From NCBI GenBank assembly GCA_038523965.1, contig JBCBIX010000104.1:1-9945 (forward strand): DNA of 9,945 nt. The letters are read 5' to 3'. Positions 1 to 7,665 of this stretch are shown piece by piece (position 1 is the first letter of the stretch; every line of letters starts with the position of its first letter). Made by a program: the position numbers and the translations under genes. Origin of the DNA: JAJRXG01 sp038523965. Its GTDB lineage: Bacteria; Bacteroidota; Bacteroidia; Chitinophagales; Saprospiraceae. Under the pieces are notes generated by a model that was not told the DNA's origin, ran no database searches, and saw only the letters and a program-made list of their open reading frames with translations.

Positions 1-1359
1 CAAATCTTGGGAGATACCAATACGCTTGTGGGTATCTATCTCAAATTACGTGATCGCTATGGTCAGGTGCAGCTTTTAGAAACATCCAGTTATGCGACCC
101 GTGAGGGGAGTCTTTCATTTATTGCTTTTGGAGTGGAATCGACTCTCCAGGTAACAAATGGAATCCTGGATATCGATGGTCAGGTCAAATCTGACTTCGA
201 CATCGTTGAAGAAGTGAAGCAATTCATGTCGACGATTAGCATCTCAGGAGACCAAAGTATGTTGGAGCATATGGCAATACTGGGATACTCCGGTTACGAT
301 GCTGTACAGCACTTTGAGACCATTAATTTTGATCCGTCTAAGGAATCGGAGAGTATTCCTGAACTGCGCTATGATTTCTATCGTCACATGATCGTTATGG
401 ATCACTTTCATGAGACGGTGTATATCATCGATTGTGTGCCTGAGGGTGGTGTCAGTGCAGTCGAAGATATCCACAAGATTATCAAGCATCGCGATGTGCA
501 GACGTATGAATTTGCCATAGCAGGAGAGGAGACCTCCAACATTACAGATGAGCAATTCAAGAAGCTTGTCACTTTAGGGAAGGAGCATTGCAAGCGAGGG
601 GACGTCTTTCAAATTGTACTATCACGTAAGTTTTATCAATCCTTCAGCGGAGATGAGTTTAATGTGTATCGGGCGCTGAGGTCGATCAACCCAAGTCCGT
701 ATCTATTTTATTTTGATTATGGTTCGTTTAAAATATTTGGTTCAAGTCCGGAGGCACAATTGGTTGTGAAGAACAAGGTCGCGGAAATACATCCCATAGC
801 TGGTACATTTAGGCGTACCGGGGATGTAGAGTTTGACGAACAAGAAGCGATCAGGCTTTCAGCGGACCCAAAGGAGACATCCGAGCATGTGATGTTAGTT
901 GACTTGGCGAGGAATGACTTAAGTAAGAATACATCAGATGTAAGCGTCGATAATTATAAAGAGATTCAGTACTTCAGTCATGTCATTCATCTTGTGTCTA
1001 AAGTGACAGGAACGCTGGATGACGATAGCAATGCATTTGAAGTGTTCGCAGATACCTTTCCAGCGGGCACGCTAAGTGGCGCACCGAAGTATAAAGCGAT
1101 GCAGCTGATCAATGAATATGAGAAGAATGATCGAAGCTTCTATGGTGGTGGAATTGGATTGATTTTCTTTAATGGAAATTTAAATCACGCGATAATCATC
1201 CGTTCATTTCTGAGTCAAGCAGGAGTGCTGGTACGCCAAGCGGGTGCAGGTATTGTGATTGATAGTCAAGAAGAAAATGAACTTCAAGAGGTAAATCATA
1301 AACTCGCCGCTCTCAAACGTGCGATCACCTATGCGGTAGAGGTGACAACTGTATCCTAA
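1..1359 (+). CDS. trpE: Anthranilate synthase component I (5' end outside window)
   Basis: Makes anthranilate from chorismate, using ammonia supplied by the TrpG glutaminase subunit; first committed step of tryptophan synthesis, cytoplasmic. The frame is open to base 1, and the visible start (QILGDTNTLVGIYLKLRDRY) matches an internal stretch near the TrpE N-terminus, so roughly ten residues are probably missing. The TTG at 7 is unlikely to be the true start. Visible marks: LLETSSY near residue 25, at the place of the tryptophan-binding LLES element used for feedback inhibition; the chorismate-binding fold with SINPSPYLFYF, FGSSPEAQL, IHPIAGTFRRTG, LVDLARNDLSK and FPAGTLSGAPK; and the C-terminal GAGIVIDSQEENELQEVNHK. 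These favour TrpE over PabB, and the adjacent trpG-D-C-F-B-A genes settle it. Feedback inhibition by tryptophan is inferred from the family. trpG follows after 24 bases. Confidence 0.97.
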   Translation, partial: QILGDTNTLVGIYLKLRDRYGQVQLLETSSYATREGSLSFIAFGVESTLQVTNGILDIDGQVKSDFDIVEEVKQFMSTISISGDQSMLEHMAILGYSGYDAVQHFETINFDPSKESESIPELRYDFYRHMIVMDHFHETVYIIDCVPEGGVSAVEDIHKIIKHRDVQTYEFAIAGEETSNITDEQFKKLVTLGKEHCKRGDVFQIVLSRKFYQSFSGDEFNVYRALRSINPSPYLFYFDYGSFKIFGSSPEAQLVVKNKVAEIHPIAGTFRRTGDVEFDEQEAIRLSADPKETSEHVMLVDLARNDLSKNTSDVSVDNYKEIQYFSHVIHLVSKVTGTLDDDSNAFEVFADTFPAGTLSGAPKYKAMQLINEYEKNDRSFYGGGIGLIFFNGNLNHAIIIRSFLSQAGVLVRQAGAGIVIDSQEENELQEVNHKLAALKRAITYAVEVTTVS

Positions 1360-1383
1360 TACATCATTCCAGAAATTAGAAAT

Positions 1384-1956
1384 GTGAAAAAGATCATTAT
1401 TATAGATAATTACGACTCCTTTACTTATAATCTGGTTCATGCCATACAGGAGATTGTAGGTCATACTATCGATGTGGTTCGTAATGATCAGATTGATTTC
1501 GAGTTACTCTCATCTTATGACTACATCGTTCTCTCTCCGGGTCCTGGCATCCCGGATGAGGCTGGAGATCTTAAGCGCGTGATTCGCGAATATGGCGAAG
1601 GAACGAAGATGCTCGGTGTCTGTCTGGGCCATCAAGCCATAGGCGAGGTGTATGGTGCGCAGTTGCACAATCTTGAGAAGGTGTATCACGGTGTTCAGAC
1701 TTCAATGCAACAGACGCAAACAGATAGCTTGTATGTTGGAATAGATTCGACCTTTGAGGCTGGACGTTATCACTCTTGGGTGATCCGTCAGGGGACATTA
1801 TCAGATGACTTTGTCATCACTTCTGTAGATGATCAGGGAGAGATTATGAGTATGAAACACAAGGATCATCACTTGTATGGTGTGCAGTTTCATCCTGAGT
1901 CGATACTAACTCCAGAGGGACCAAAGATTTTAGAAAATTTTCTAAACATCCAATAG
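1384..1956 (+). CDS. trpG: Anthranilate synthase component II, glutamine amidotransferase
   Basis: Class I glutamine amidotransferase that hydrolyses glutamine and passes ammonia to TrpE. The 190-residue protein has the usual length of the stand-alone subunit. Visible motifs: IDNYDSFTYNLV at residues 7-18, SPGPGIPDEAG (51-61, oxyanion region), the nucleophile in MLGVCLGHQAIG (Cys80), and the HPES motif giving His170 and Glu172 of the catalytic triad. The start is GTG at 1384; the overlapping ATG at 1382 is in another frame and stops at once. In many bacteria this protein also serves as PabA in folate synthesis, which sequence alone cannot exclude; position between trpE and trpD supports the tryptophan role. 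The 3' end contains an 18-base perfect palindrome (1929-1946). Confidence 0.97.
   Translation: MKKIIIIDNYDSFTYNLVHAIQEIVGHTIDVVRNDQIDFELLSSYDYIVLSPGPGIPDEAGDLKRVIREYGEGTKMLGVCLGHQAIGEVYGAQLHNLEKVYHGVQTSMQQTQTDSLYVGIDSTFEAGRYHSWVIRQGTLSDDFVITSVDDQGEIMSMKHKDHHLYGVQFHPESILTPEGPKILENFLNIQ
1929..1946. repeat. 18-base perfect palindrome inside the 3' end of trpG
   Basis: TTTAGAAAATTTTCTAAA reads identically on both strands: 9-base arms with no spacer. It lies in trpG codons for an Ile-Leu-Glu-Asn-Phe-Leu-Asn stretch common at the C-terminus of this family, 21 bases before the trpD start. It could be a coincidence of A/T-rich codons or a dyad protein-binding site; without a loop it is a poor RNA hairpin. 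Confidence 0.5.
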
Positions 1957-1967
1957 ATTTCAGTCGC

Positions 1968-2966
1968 ATGAAAGCACTACTTGAACGACTATTTCATCAT
2001 GAGACGCTAACAAAGGAGGAGGCGCGCGACGTACTCACTCGCATATCAAGGGAGGAGTATAATCCATCACAAGTAGCCTCTTTTATCACCGTTTTTCTTA
2101 TGCGTAGTCTGACTGTTGCGGAGCTGTCAGGATTTAGGGAAGCATTGTTAGACCTCTGTGTCTCTGTCGATATTGGCGGGATCGAATCGATCGATGTATG
2201 TGGTACTGGCGGCGATGGTAAGAACACCTTTAACATCTCGACACTATCTTCGTTTGTTATCGCAGGTGCTGGTTATAAAGTAACGAAGCATGGCAACTAC
2301 GGCGTGTCTTCTGTATCTGGCTCGTCTAACGTATTAGAATCATTAGGCTATCGATTCACGAATGATCAAGAAGCTTTAGCTCGTCAGCTGGATAAGGCAG
2401 GCATTTGCTTTTATCATGCTCCGTTATTTCATCCGGCACTCAAGTCAGTTGGACCAATTAGAAAGAACTTGGGTATTAAGACCTTCTTTAATATGCTTGG
2501 CCCTTTGGTTAACCCTGCACAGCCTACACATCAGATGACAGGTGTATATAACTTAACTGTCTTCAGATTATATCGTTATCTTTTTGAAGATCTCGGGCAT
2601 CGATTTGCAATCGTTCACGGGTTCGAAGGTTTCGACGAAATCTCATTGACAGACCAGACTAAGTTGTACAGTTCTAATCGTGGCGAAGACGTGGTGTCGT
2701 CTACTACATTTGGCATGCCACGCTATGATGTAGCACAGATCAGTGGAGGTGATTCTATCGAAGATGCCGCCAAGATCTTTCTACACGTATTAGAAGGAAC
2801 AGCTACACAGGCGCAGACAGACGTTGTATTGGCGAATAGTGCATTGGCCATCGACTGTTTTAAGTCGGATTCAGACCTGCATGCCTCACTTCATGAGGCG
2901 CGCGAGTCGCTGAGCTCGGGCCGTGCCCTCGAAGTATTAAAAACTGTCGTAGAACTCAGTAAGTGA
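1968..2966 (+). CDS. trpD: Anthranilate phosphoribosyltransferase
   Basis: Transfers phosphoribose from PRPP to anthranilate, giving phosphoribosylanthranilate and pyrophosphate; second pathway step. The 332-residue length is normal. A helical N-terminal segment (about 1-65) precedes the phosphoribosyltransferase core with CGTGGDGKNTFNIST (78-92, PRPP site), VTKHGNYGVSS (105-115), the anthranilate-binding region GPIRKNLGIKTFFN with Arg165, NMLGPLVNP (175-183), and the metal-binding Asp223-Glu224 in GFDEIS. The SGSSNVLE segment replaces the SGSADVLE seen in many proteobacteria and is, as I recall, usual in Bacteroidota. It starts with ATG 11 bases after trpG, without an obvious ribosome binding site. 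Its TGA stop overlaps the trpC ATG (TGATG), suggesting translational coupling. Confidence 0.97.
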   Translation: MKALLERLFHHETLTKEEARDVLTRISREEYNPSQVASFITVFLMRSLTVAELSGFREALLDLCVSVDIGGIESIDVCGTGGDGKNTFNISTLSSFVIAGAGYKVTKHGNYGVSSVSGSSNVLESLGYRFTNDQEALARQLDKAGICFYHAPLFHPALKSVGPIRKNLGIKTFFNMLGPLVNPAQPTHQMTGVYNLTVFRLYRYLFEDLGHRFAIVHGFEGFDEISLTDQTKLYSSNRGEDVVSSTTFGMPRYDVAQISGGDSIEDAAKIFLHVLEGTATQAQTDVVLANSALAIDCFKSDSDLHASLHEARESLSSGRALEVLKTVVELSK

Positions 2967-3775
2967 TGCATATCTTAGAACAGATAGTTAACTATAAACA
3001 GCGTGAAGTAGCTGAGCGTAAGCATCATGTGCCCTTCAGGAAGTTAGAAAGGATTGATTCTTTTAATCGAGAAACGAACTCGTTTTTACAGGCGATTAAA
3101 GAAAAAGATGCTTCAGGAGTTATTGCTGAATTCAAAAGAAAGTCACCTTCTAAACAGGCCATCAATCTGAACGCCGACCCTGTACATGTTGCCAGAGGAT
3201 ATGTAAAGGCCAAGGCTTCGGCCATCTCTGTGCTGACTGATGAGCACTTTTTTGGTGGTCACGATCGATTTCTACAAGATATTCGCGAGGCATGTCCAGA
3301 GACCCCGTTGCTTCGCAAGGAGTTCATTATCGATGAGTATCAGATCCTTGAAGCAAAGTCACTTGGTGCTGATATTGTCTTGTTGATTTGTGAGATTCTG
3401 AAGGCTGCTGAAGTCCACCACCTTGCAAGTTTGGCCAGGGATCTGGGCATGGAGGTACTGCTGGAGCTTCATTCAGAGTCGCAACTCGATAAGTATTCGG
3501 ACGCGGTAACAATGGTAGGAGTGAACAATCGTGATCTCACAACATTTGAGGTCGACTATGACCGATCAAAAAAGCTGTTTGATCGTTTGCCGCAGGACGT
3601 GGTGAAAGTTGCAGAGAGCGGTCTAAGTGAGACAGATACATTGGTGATGTTACATGCCTACGGTTTTAGAGGGTTTCTGATCGGTGAGCAGTTTATGAAG
3701 CAAGCTGATCCTGGTGAGGCTTGTCATGGATTTATTTCGGATTTTTTGCAAAAACGAGATAGTCATGTTGCTTAA
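2966..3775 (+). CDS. trpC: Indole-3-glycerol-phosphate synthase
   Basis: Closes the indole ring by converting the rearranged ribulose phosphate intermediate (CdRP) into indole-3-glycerol phosphate with loss of CO2 and water. It is a single-domain TIM barrel of 269 residues, not fused to TrpF. Visible active-site motifs: IAEFKRKSPSK (53-63, with Glu55 and Lys57), LLRKEFIID (115-123, catalytic Lys118), EVLLELH (Glu163, Glu167), VGVNNRDL (184-191) and VAESGL (215-220), plus the phosphate-binding GFRGFLIGEQFM near 233-244. I chose ATG at 2966, sharing one base with the trpD stop, over the GTG at 2963, which would add only one residue. The gene's end overlaps the trpF start by 11 bases. A short inverted repeat (3563-3585) lies in the coding sequence. 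Confidence 0.97.
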   Translation: MHILEQIVNYKQREVAERKHHVPFRKLERIDSFNRETNSFLQAIKEKDASGVIAEFKRKSPSKQAINLNADPVHVARGYVKAKASAISVLTDEHFFGGHDRFLQDIREACPETPLLRKEFIIDEYQILEAKSLGADIVLLICEILKAAEVHHLASLARDLGMEVLLELHSESQLDKYSDAVTMVGVNNRDLTTFEVDYDRSKKLFDRLPQDVVKVAESGLSETDTLVMLHAYGFRGFLIGEQFMKQADPGEACHGFISDFLQKRDSHVA

Positions 3776-4391
3776 GGTCTGTGGTATTAATCAAGTTGAC
3801 AATTACAGTCGCGTTAGGTCAATTGGGGTGGACTGGATCGGCATCAACTTTTACGCACCTTCCAAGCGGTACATAGGAACTACAGATCTACCTCCCAAGG
3901 AGAACGGAGGTCGTATAGGGGTATATGTCAAGGCGGATATCGATACGATTTTAGAGACAGCTCAAACCTATCAATTGGATTACGCTCAGCTTCATGGTGA
4001 CGAATCTGTGGAGTTTTGTAAGGAAGTATCCGCTCATCTTCCAGTGATAAAAGTATTTCGAGTTGGAGGTGATGTCGACTGGACCGATGTGGCGCAGTAT
4101 GAAGATGTATGTGAGTACTTTCTATTTGATACGAAGACGATAGAGTGGGGTGGTTCAGGGCACCACTTTGATTGGTCCGTCTTAGAAGGGTATAAGGGAC
4201 ATACTCCATTTTTGATAAGTGGTGGTATCGGACCTCATGATATAAAGCGAGTTAGAGGATTAAGTCATCCTCAGTTTGTGGGAGTAGACATCAATAGCAG
4301 ATTTGAAGATGAACCAGGAATAAAAAATATTGACCTGGTAAGAACATTTGCCAAACAATTGAATCAGAAGAATACAATTTTGACAACATGA
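3765..4391 (+). CDS. trpF: Phosphoribosylanthranilate isomerase
   Basis: Amadori isomerase that converts phosphoribosylanthranilate to CdRP, between the TrpD and TrpC reactions. With the ATG at 3765 the protein has 208 residues, the usual length for the stand-alone enzyme, and begins MLLKVCGINQ with the catalytic Cys6 in the conserved KVCG motif. Other marks: GINFYAPSKRY (26-36), YAQLHGDE (73-80), the general acid Asp122 in FLFDTKT, the phosphate-binding ISGGIGP (151-157), and VDINSRFEDEPGIKN (174-188), corresponding to the family's VDvSSGvE..PGkKd. The frame is open upstream to an ATG at 3714, but those 17 extra residues do not look like the family and would lengthen the overlap with trpC. 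The TGA stop overlaps the trpB start as ATGA. Confidence 0.96.
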   Translation: MLLKVCGINQVDNYSRVRSIGVDWIGINFYAPSKRYIGTTDLPPKENGGRIGVYVKADIDTILETAQTYQLDYAQLHGDESVEFCKEVSAHLPVIKVFRVGGDVDWTDVAQYEDVCEYFLFDTKTIEWGGSGHHFDWSVLEGYKGHTPFLISGGIGPHDIKRVRGLSHPQFVGVDINSRFEDEPGIKNIDLVRTFAKQLNQKNTILTT

Positions 4392-5596
4392 GTACAGCAG
4401 TTGTGTCCACATACGATGTAGATGAGAGAGGTTACTATGGAGAGTTTGGAGGGGCCTATATCCCAGAAATGCTCCATGGGAATATCGCGGCCTTAGCGAG
4501 GCAGTATCGAGTCATCATGGAAGAACCTTCGTTCCAATCAGAGTTCGAAGCGCTGCTTCGTGACTATGTTGGTCGACCAACGCCGCTATACCTCGCTAAA
4601 CGACTTTCTCAGCGATACGGAGGAAGGATCTATCTGAAAAGGGAGGATCTTAATCATACAGGAGCGCACAAAATCAACAACACAATAGGTCAGATTCTAT
4701 TGGCACAGCGCATTGGAAAAAAACGAATCATCGCTGAGACGGGTGCTGGACAGCACGGGGTTGCTACGGCCACGGTGTGTGCATTAATGGGTATCGAGTG
4801 TATCGTCTACATGGGTGAGGTAGATATCGCAAGGCAGGCACCGAATGTGGCTCGGATGAAAATGCTCGGAGCTAAAGTTCGCCCGGCGAAGAGCGGTAGT
4901 CGCACGCTAAAAGATGCGACGAATGAAGCAATCAGAGATTGGATCAATAATCCTGCGGATACACATTATATCATCGGATCTGTAGTAGGACCCCACCCAT
5001 ATCCAGACATGGTCGCGAGATTTCAATCCGTCATTAGCGAGGAATCGATCTGGCAGCTTAGAGAACAAGAGGGTCGTGATCATCCCGATCATGTGGTTGC
5101 ATGTGTCGGTGGCGGTAGTAATGCGGCTGGTATGTACTATCACTATCTCGATGATCCGTCGGTTAACATCGTCGCTGTCGAAGCCGCGGGAAAGGGAGTT
5201 GACACCGGAGAGTCGGCGGCCACCTCAGTTCTTGGATCGATCGGAGTTATTCATGGTAGCAAGACCTTATTGATGCAGACTGATGATGGACAGATTGTAG
5301 AGCCTTATTCGATTAGTGCGGGTTTGGATTATCCAGGTATCGGTCCGCTTCATGCACATTTGATTAGCTCTGGTAGAGCTCAGGTCTATAGTGCGACTGA
5401 TGAACAAGCCTTGGCGGCAGCGTTAGAACTAAGTCGAATCGAAGGAATCATCCCCGCCCTCGAGACGGCCCATGCATTTGCCATATTAGACCAAATGAAA
5501 ATCCAGGATGACGAGGTTGTTGTCATCAATTTAAGTGGTCGGGGAGATAAGGATCTTGCGACGTACACAGAATATTTAGAAAAGTTAGAGGAGTAA
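4388..5596 (+). CDS. trpB: Tryptophan synthase beta chain
   Basis: PLP-dependent subunit that condenses indole with L-serine to form tryptophan; acts in an alpha2-beta2 complex with TrpA and receives indole through an internal tunnel. The 402-residue length and the N-terminal YYGEFGGAYIPE (16-27) indicate the classical TrpB1 type that partners TrpA, not the longer TrpB2. Visible active site: LKREDLNHTGAHKINNT (83-99) with PLP lysine Lys95; AETGAGQHG with catalytic Glu117; GGGSNA at 241-246 binding the cofactor phosphate; and NLSGRGDKD near 381-389 with Ser383 at the pyridine nitrogen position. It starts with ATG overlapping the trpF stop by four bases (ATGA), so its translation is probably coupled to trpF. 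Confidence 0.98.
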   Translation: MSTAVVSTYDVDERGYYGEFGGAYIPEMLHGNIAALARQYRVIMEEPSFQSEFEALLRDYVGRPTPLYLAKRLSQRYGGRIYLKREDLNHTGAHKINNTIGQILLAQRIGKKRIIAETGAGQHGVATATVCALMGIECIVYMGEVDIARQAPNVARMKMLGAKVRPAKSGSRTLKDATNEAIRDWINNPADTHYIIGSVVGPHPYPDMVARFQSVISEESIWQLREQEGRDHPDHVVACVGGGSNAAGMYYHYLDDPSVNIVAVEAAGKGVDTGESAATSVLGSIGVIHGSKTLLMQTDDGQIVEPYSISAGLDYPGIGPLHAHLISSGRAQVYSATDEQALAAALELSRIEGIIPALETAHAFAILDQMKIQDDEVVVINLSGRGDKDLATYTEYLEKLEE

Positions 5597-5640
5597 CATC
5601 GATTCTAACTATAAGGGTTATTCCAGAAACTACAGTTCAA

Positions 5641-6426
5641 ATGTCTAATCGCATTCAAGCACTATTTGCAGGGAAGTCAAAGGATGTTCTCAATGTCTAC
5701 TTCACAGCGGGACATCCTCAATTAGAAGACACCAAGGAGATTATCCAGGCCCTCGATGACAATGGTGTAGACCTGATCGAAGTTGGCTTACCGTACTCTG
5801 ATCCTCTTGCAGATGGCGAAACCATTCAGAATAGTAGTCAGCAAGCTCTCCAAAATGGAATTACACTTGACAAGATCATGGATCAGATCGCCGAGGTGAG
5901 AGAAACTACAGATATCCCTTTGGTGCAGATGGGATATTATAATCAGATGATGCAGTATGGGTTTGAGCGATTTTTAGAACGTGCGAGTGAGGCTGGTGTC
6001 GATGGGCTGATAATTCCAGACTTACCTATGCACGAATATGAAGAGAGGTTCCAAGCCTTGTTCGAAAAGCATGGACTCGTCATGAGCTTTTTGATAACTC
6101 CCGAGACCGAAGATGATCGTATTCGACAGGCGGATCGATTGAGTTCTGGATTCTTATACGTGGTGTCCAAGTCCAGTATTACCGGCTCGGCCAGTGACTT
6201 GTCTGATGCACAGCAGAATTACTTTGAGCGAATCGACGCATTGGATTTGGATTCCCCTCGACTGATTGGTTTTGGTATCCATGATAAGAAGACATACGAC
6301 CAAGCGTGTGAGAACGCCAACGGTGCCATAATCGGAAGTGCCTTTATCAGAGCATTAGAGCAGGATGGTAATATTCCAGAGAAAGTTGAGCGTTTTATTG
6401 AAGGGGTAAGGGGGGTATCAGCATAG
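5641..6426 (+). CDS. trpA: Tryptophan synthase alpha chain
   Basis: Cleaves indole-3-glycerol phosphate to indole and glyceraldehyde 3-phosphate, passing indole to TrpB. The 261-residue TIM barrel is of normal length. Visible marks: YFTAGHP (20-26), LIEVGLPYSDPLADGETIQ (45-63) with catalytic Glu47 and Asp58, MGYYNQMMQYG (97-107), GLIIPDLP (122-129), the mobile loop SKSSITGSASDL with Thr181-Gly182, and phosphate-binding GFGIHDKK and GAIIGSAFI near the C-terminus. It lies 44 bases after trpB, the widest gap in the operon, with no clear Shine-Dalgarno sequence; the gap contains ATTCCAGAAA, also found just before trpG. It is the last trp gene in the window; the following gene on the same strand is unrelated and 171 bases away. 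Confidence 0.98.
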   Translation: MSNRIQALFAGKSKDVLNVYFTAGHPQLEDTKEIIQALDDNGVDLIEVGLPYSDPLADGETIQNSSQQALQNGITLDKIMDQIAEVRETTDIPLVQMGYYNQMMQYGFERFLERASEAGVDGLIIPDLPMHEYEERFQALFEKHGLVMSFLITPETEDDRIRQADRLSSGFLYVVSKSSITGSASDLSDAQQNYFERIDALDLDSPRLIGFGIHDKKTYDQACENANGAIIGSAFIRALEQDGNIPEKVERFIEGVRGVSA

Positions 6427-6597
6427 ATTTTGCAGTCACTCCTAACACGTTCAGAGGGCTAACTTTCTTTGGACGAGTATGATAACTGTCACCTGATCTC
6501 ACTAATGTCGGATAGGTAACACAACAGCGGAGATCGTGATATACCCTGAGATCACACCAGGTTAGGTGCAAGATCTTTGTTACAACAACAAGTGGTT
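6427..6597. other. Non-coding gap between trpA and the metalloprotease gene
   Basis: I see no gene here on either strand. The stretch should hold the end of the trp transcript and the promoter of the next gene. I could not find a convincing Bacteroidota-type promoter (TTG, about 20 bases, then TAnnTTTG) or a hairpin with a T-run. The only structure is an inverted repeat: TGATCTCA at 6494-6501 against TGAGATCA at 6547-6554, with a further GAGATC at 6530-6535 between the arms. The wide spacing argues against a simple terminator; an operator-like role is possible but unsupported. Confidence 0.45.
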
Positions 6598-7569
6598 ATG
6601 ACTGGCAGATTGATTCCAAAGGAGGAATGCACGTATACGTATTGGCTTGTTTGCATGATACTGACATGTTTCGGAACGACGACTTCCGCCCAATGGTGTT
6701 ATGCGGATCAGTATGATGTCTCCCATTTGGTAAAGGTTCCTCCATCTACCAAAGCAAATCCTTCTAAGGTCATTAGCATCTATCTCGAAACGGACAGATT
6801 CACACGGAATGCACTGGGATCAGATGCAGCTACTGAGAGTTGGCTACGCGATCAATATTTGGCTATGGCGCGTCTTTATGGCAACGAGGGAATCAGTACG
6901 GCATTGACAGGTATGTTTTGGCCTGCTAATAATGCTCAGGATTGGTCCTCGAATTTGATCAACAACCCGGGCGAGCTTTTACAGCGTTTTGGAGAGTTGA
7001 GACAAGATACGCCAGATGGGCGCCTGAAGCATTTCATCAGTAGACGAGGCAGACAGGCAGGTATCGCATGGTTGGGTGTTTTAGAATCCAATTACTTCAC
7101 GTTTCGAGATAATAATGGTGTCTTGAATCATGCCGGTCCATATGCCATCTCTCTCGGACTCACTGACCCTGACTACTGGAACCCAGCCGTCCTTGCCCAC
7201 GAGATGGGACACAATCTCGGTAGCCGCCATACTCACGCATGTGCTTGGGGTACTGGCAATCAAGTGCTGGATCGGTGTGCGTCGCCCGAATGCGGTGGAA
7301 ATCCAGGTTTATCTGCCAATGCGCAGAACAATACCATCATGAGCTACTGTGGCAGTGTCTCGGAACTTACAAATGGTTTTGGGACAGAGCCTGGTAACCT
7401 AATCCGAAGTAGAGTAACCAATGCTCGGCGAGATCTCAGTGATGGCCATTGTCCGATCATACTTTATCTGGCATCTGATGTAAGCGGCACCTATGATGTC
7501 TCCGGTGAGGTGATCGTACATCCAGGATTTGAATCTGAGAACGTGACGATCTTGATTGGATGTGAGTGA
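6598..7569 (+). CDS. Putatively secreted reprolysin-like zinc metalloprotease, short at the C-terminus
   Basis: Predicted extracellular metzincin endopeptidase; substrate unknown. From the ATG at 6598 it has 323 residues; a TTG at 6577 would add seven. A hydrophobic stretch (about 17-31, WLVCMILTCFGTTTSA) after a polar start looks like a signal peptide, with cleavage possible near Ala31. The catalytic domain has the zinc motif HEMGHNLGSRH (His201, Glu202, His205, His211), the cysteine-bearing THACAWG, and the Met-turn NTIMSYC (Met248), as in adamalysin-like proteases. GIAWLGVL upstream is also typical. A short tail (about 293-323, SGTYDVSGEVIVHPGFESENVTI) resembles the start of the beta-rich stack repeats of Bacteroidota secreted proteins, but the ORF stops there, with no type IX secretion tail. 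None of the three frames after the stop looks like a continuation, so this may be a decaying or shortened gene. It probably has its own transcript. Confidence 0.85.
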   Translation: MTGRLIPKEECTYTYWLVCMILTCFGTTTSAQWCYADQYDVSHLVKVPPSTKANPSKVISIYLETDRFTRNALGSDAATESWLRDQYLAMARLYGNEGISTALTGMFWPANNAQDWSSNLINNPGELLQRFGELRQDTPDGRLKHFISRRGRQAGIAWLGVLESNYFTFRDNNGVLNHAGPYAISLGLTDPDYWNPAVLAHEMGHNLGSRHTHACAWGTGNQVLDRCASPECGGNPGLSANAQNNTIMSYCGSVSELTNGFGTEPGNLIRSRVTNARRDLSDGHCPIILYLASDVSGTYDVSGEVIVHPGFESENVTILIGCE

Positions 7570-7645
7570 GGACTACTATCATGATCGACTCTTGCTTCGA
7601 TCTAATTCTGCGCTTAGTAGATAGAAGTCACACACGTACAAGAAT

Positions 7646-7665
7646 GGGACTATCCAATTAGTCCC
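7646..7665 (+). terminator. Hairpin after the metalloprotease gene, possible terminator
   Basis: GGGACTA (7646-7652) and TAGTCCC (7659-7665) form a perfect 7-bp stem with a 6-base loop, 77 bases after the stop codon and 56 before the kdgK start. No T-run follows (TACCTATC), so intrinsic termination would be weak. The rest of 7570-7721 shows no gene on either strand and should contain the kdgK promoter, which I could not locate. Confidence 0.35.

Noticed and set aside
7..9. TTG as the start codon of trpE
   Set aside because: The frame is open to base 1 and the codons before it fit the conserved TrpE N-terminal region, so the gene most likely begins outside the window.
1571..1798. - strand open frames inside the trp genes, such as this one and 3928-4209
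   Set aside because: They lie entirely within strongly supported + strand genes, have low-complexity or unfamiliar products, and have no independent support.
3714..3764. Upstream ATG extending TrpF by 17 residues
   Set aside because: The extra residues do not resemble the family, which starts directly with the (M)xxKVCG strand. The ATG at 3765 gives the normal length.
6618..6716. A 29-codon ORF with ATG at 6627 right after AAAGGAGGA, out of frame in the protease signal region
   Set aside because: The purine-rich run is only one base from the ATG, too close for normal initiation. The peptide has no recognisable features, and the overlapping frame encodes a plausible signal peptide.
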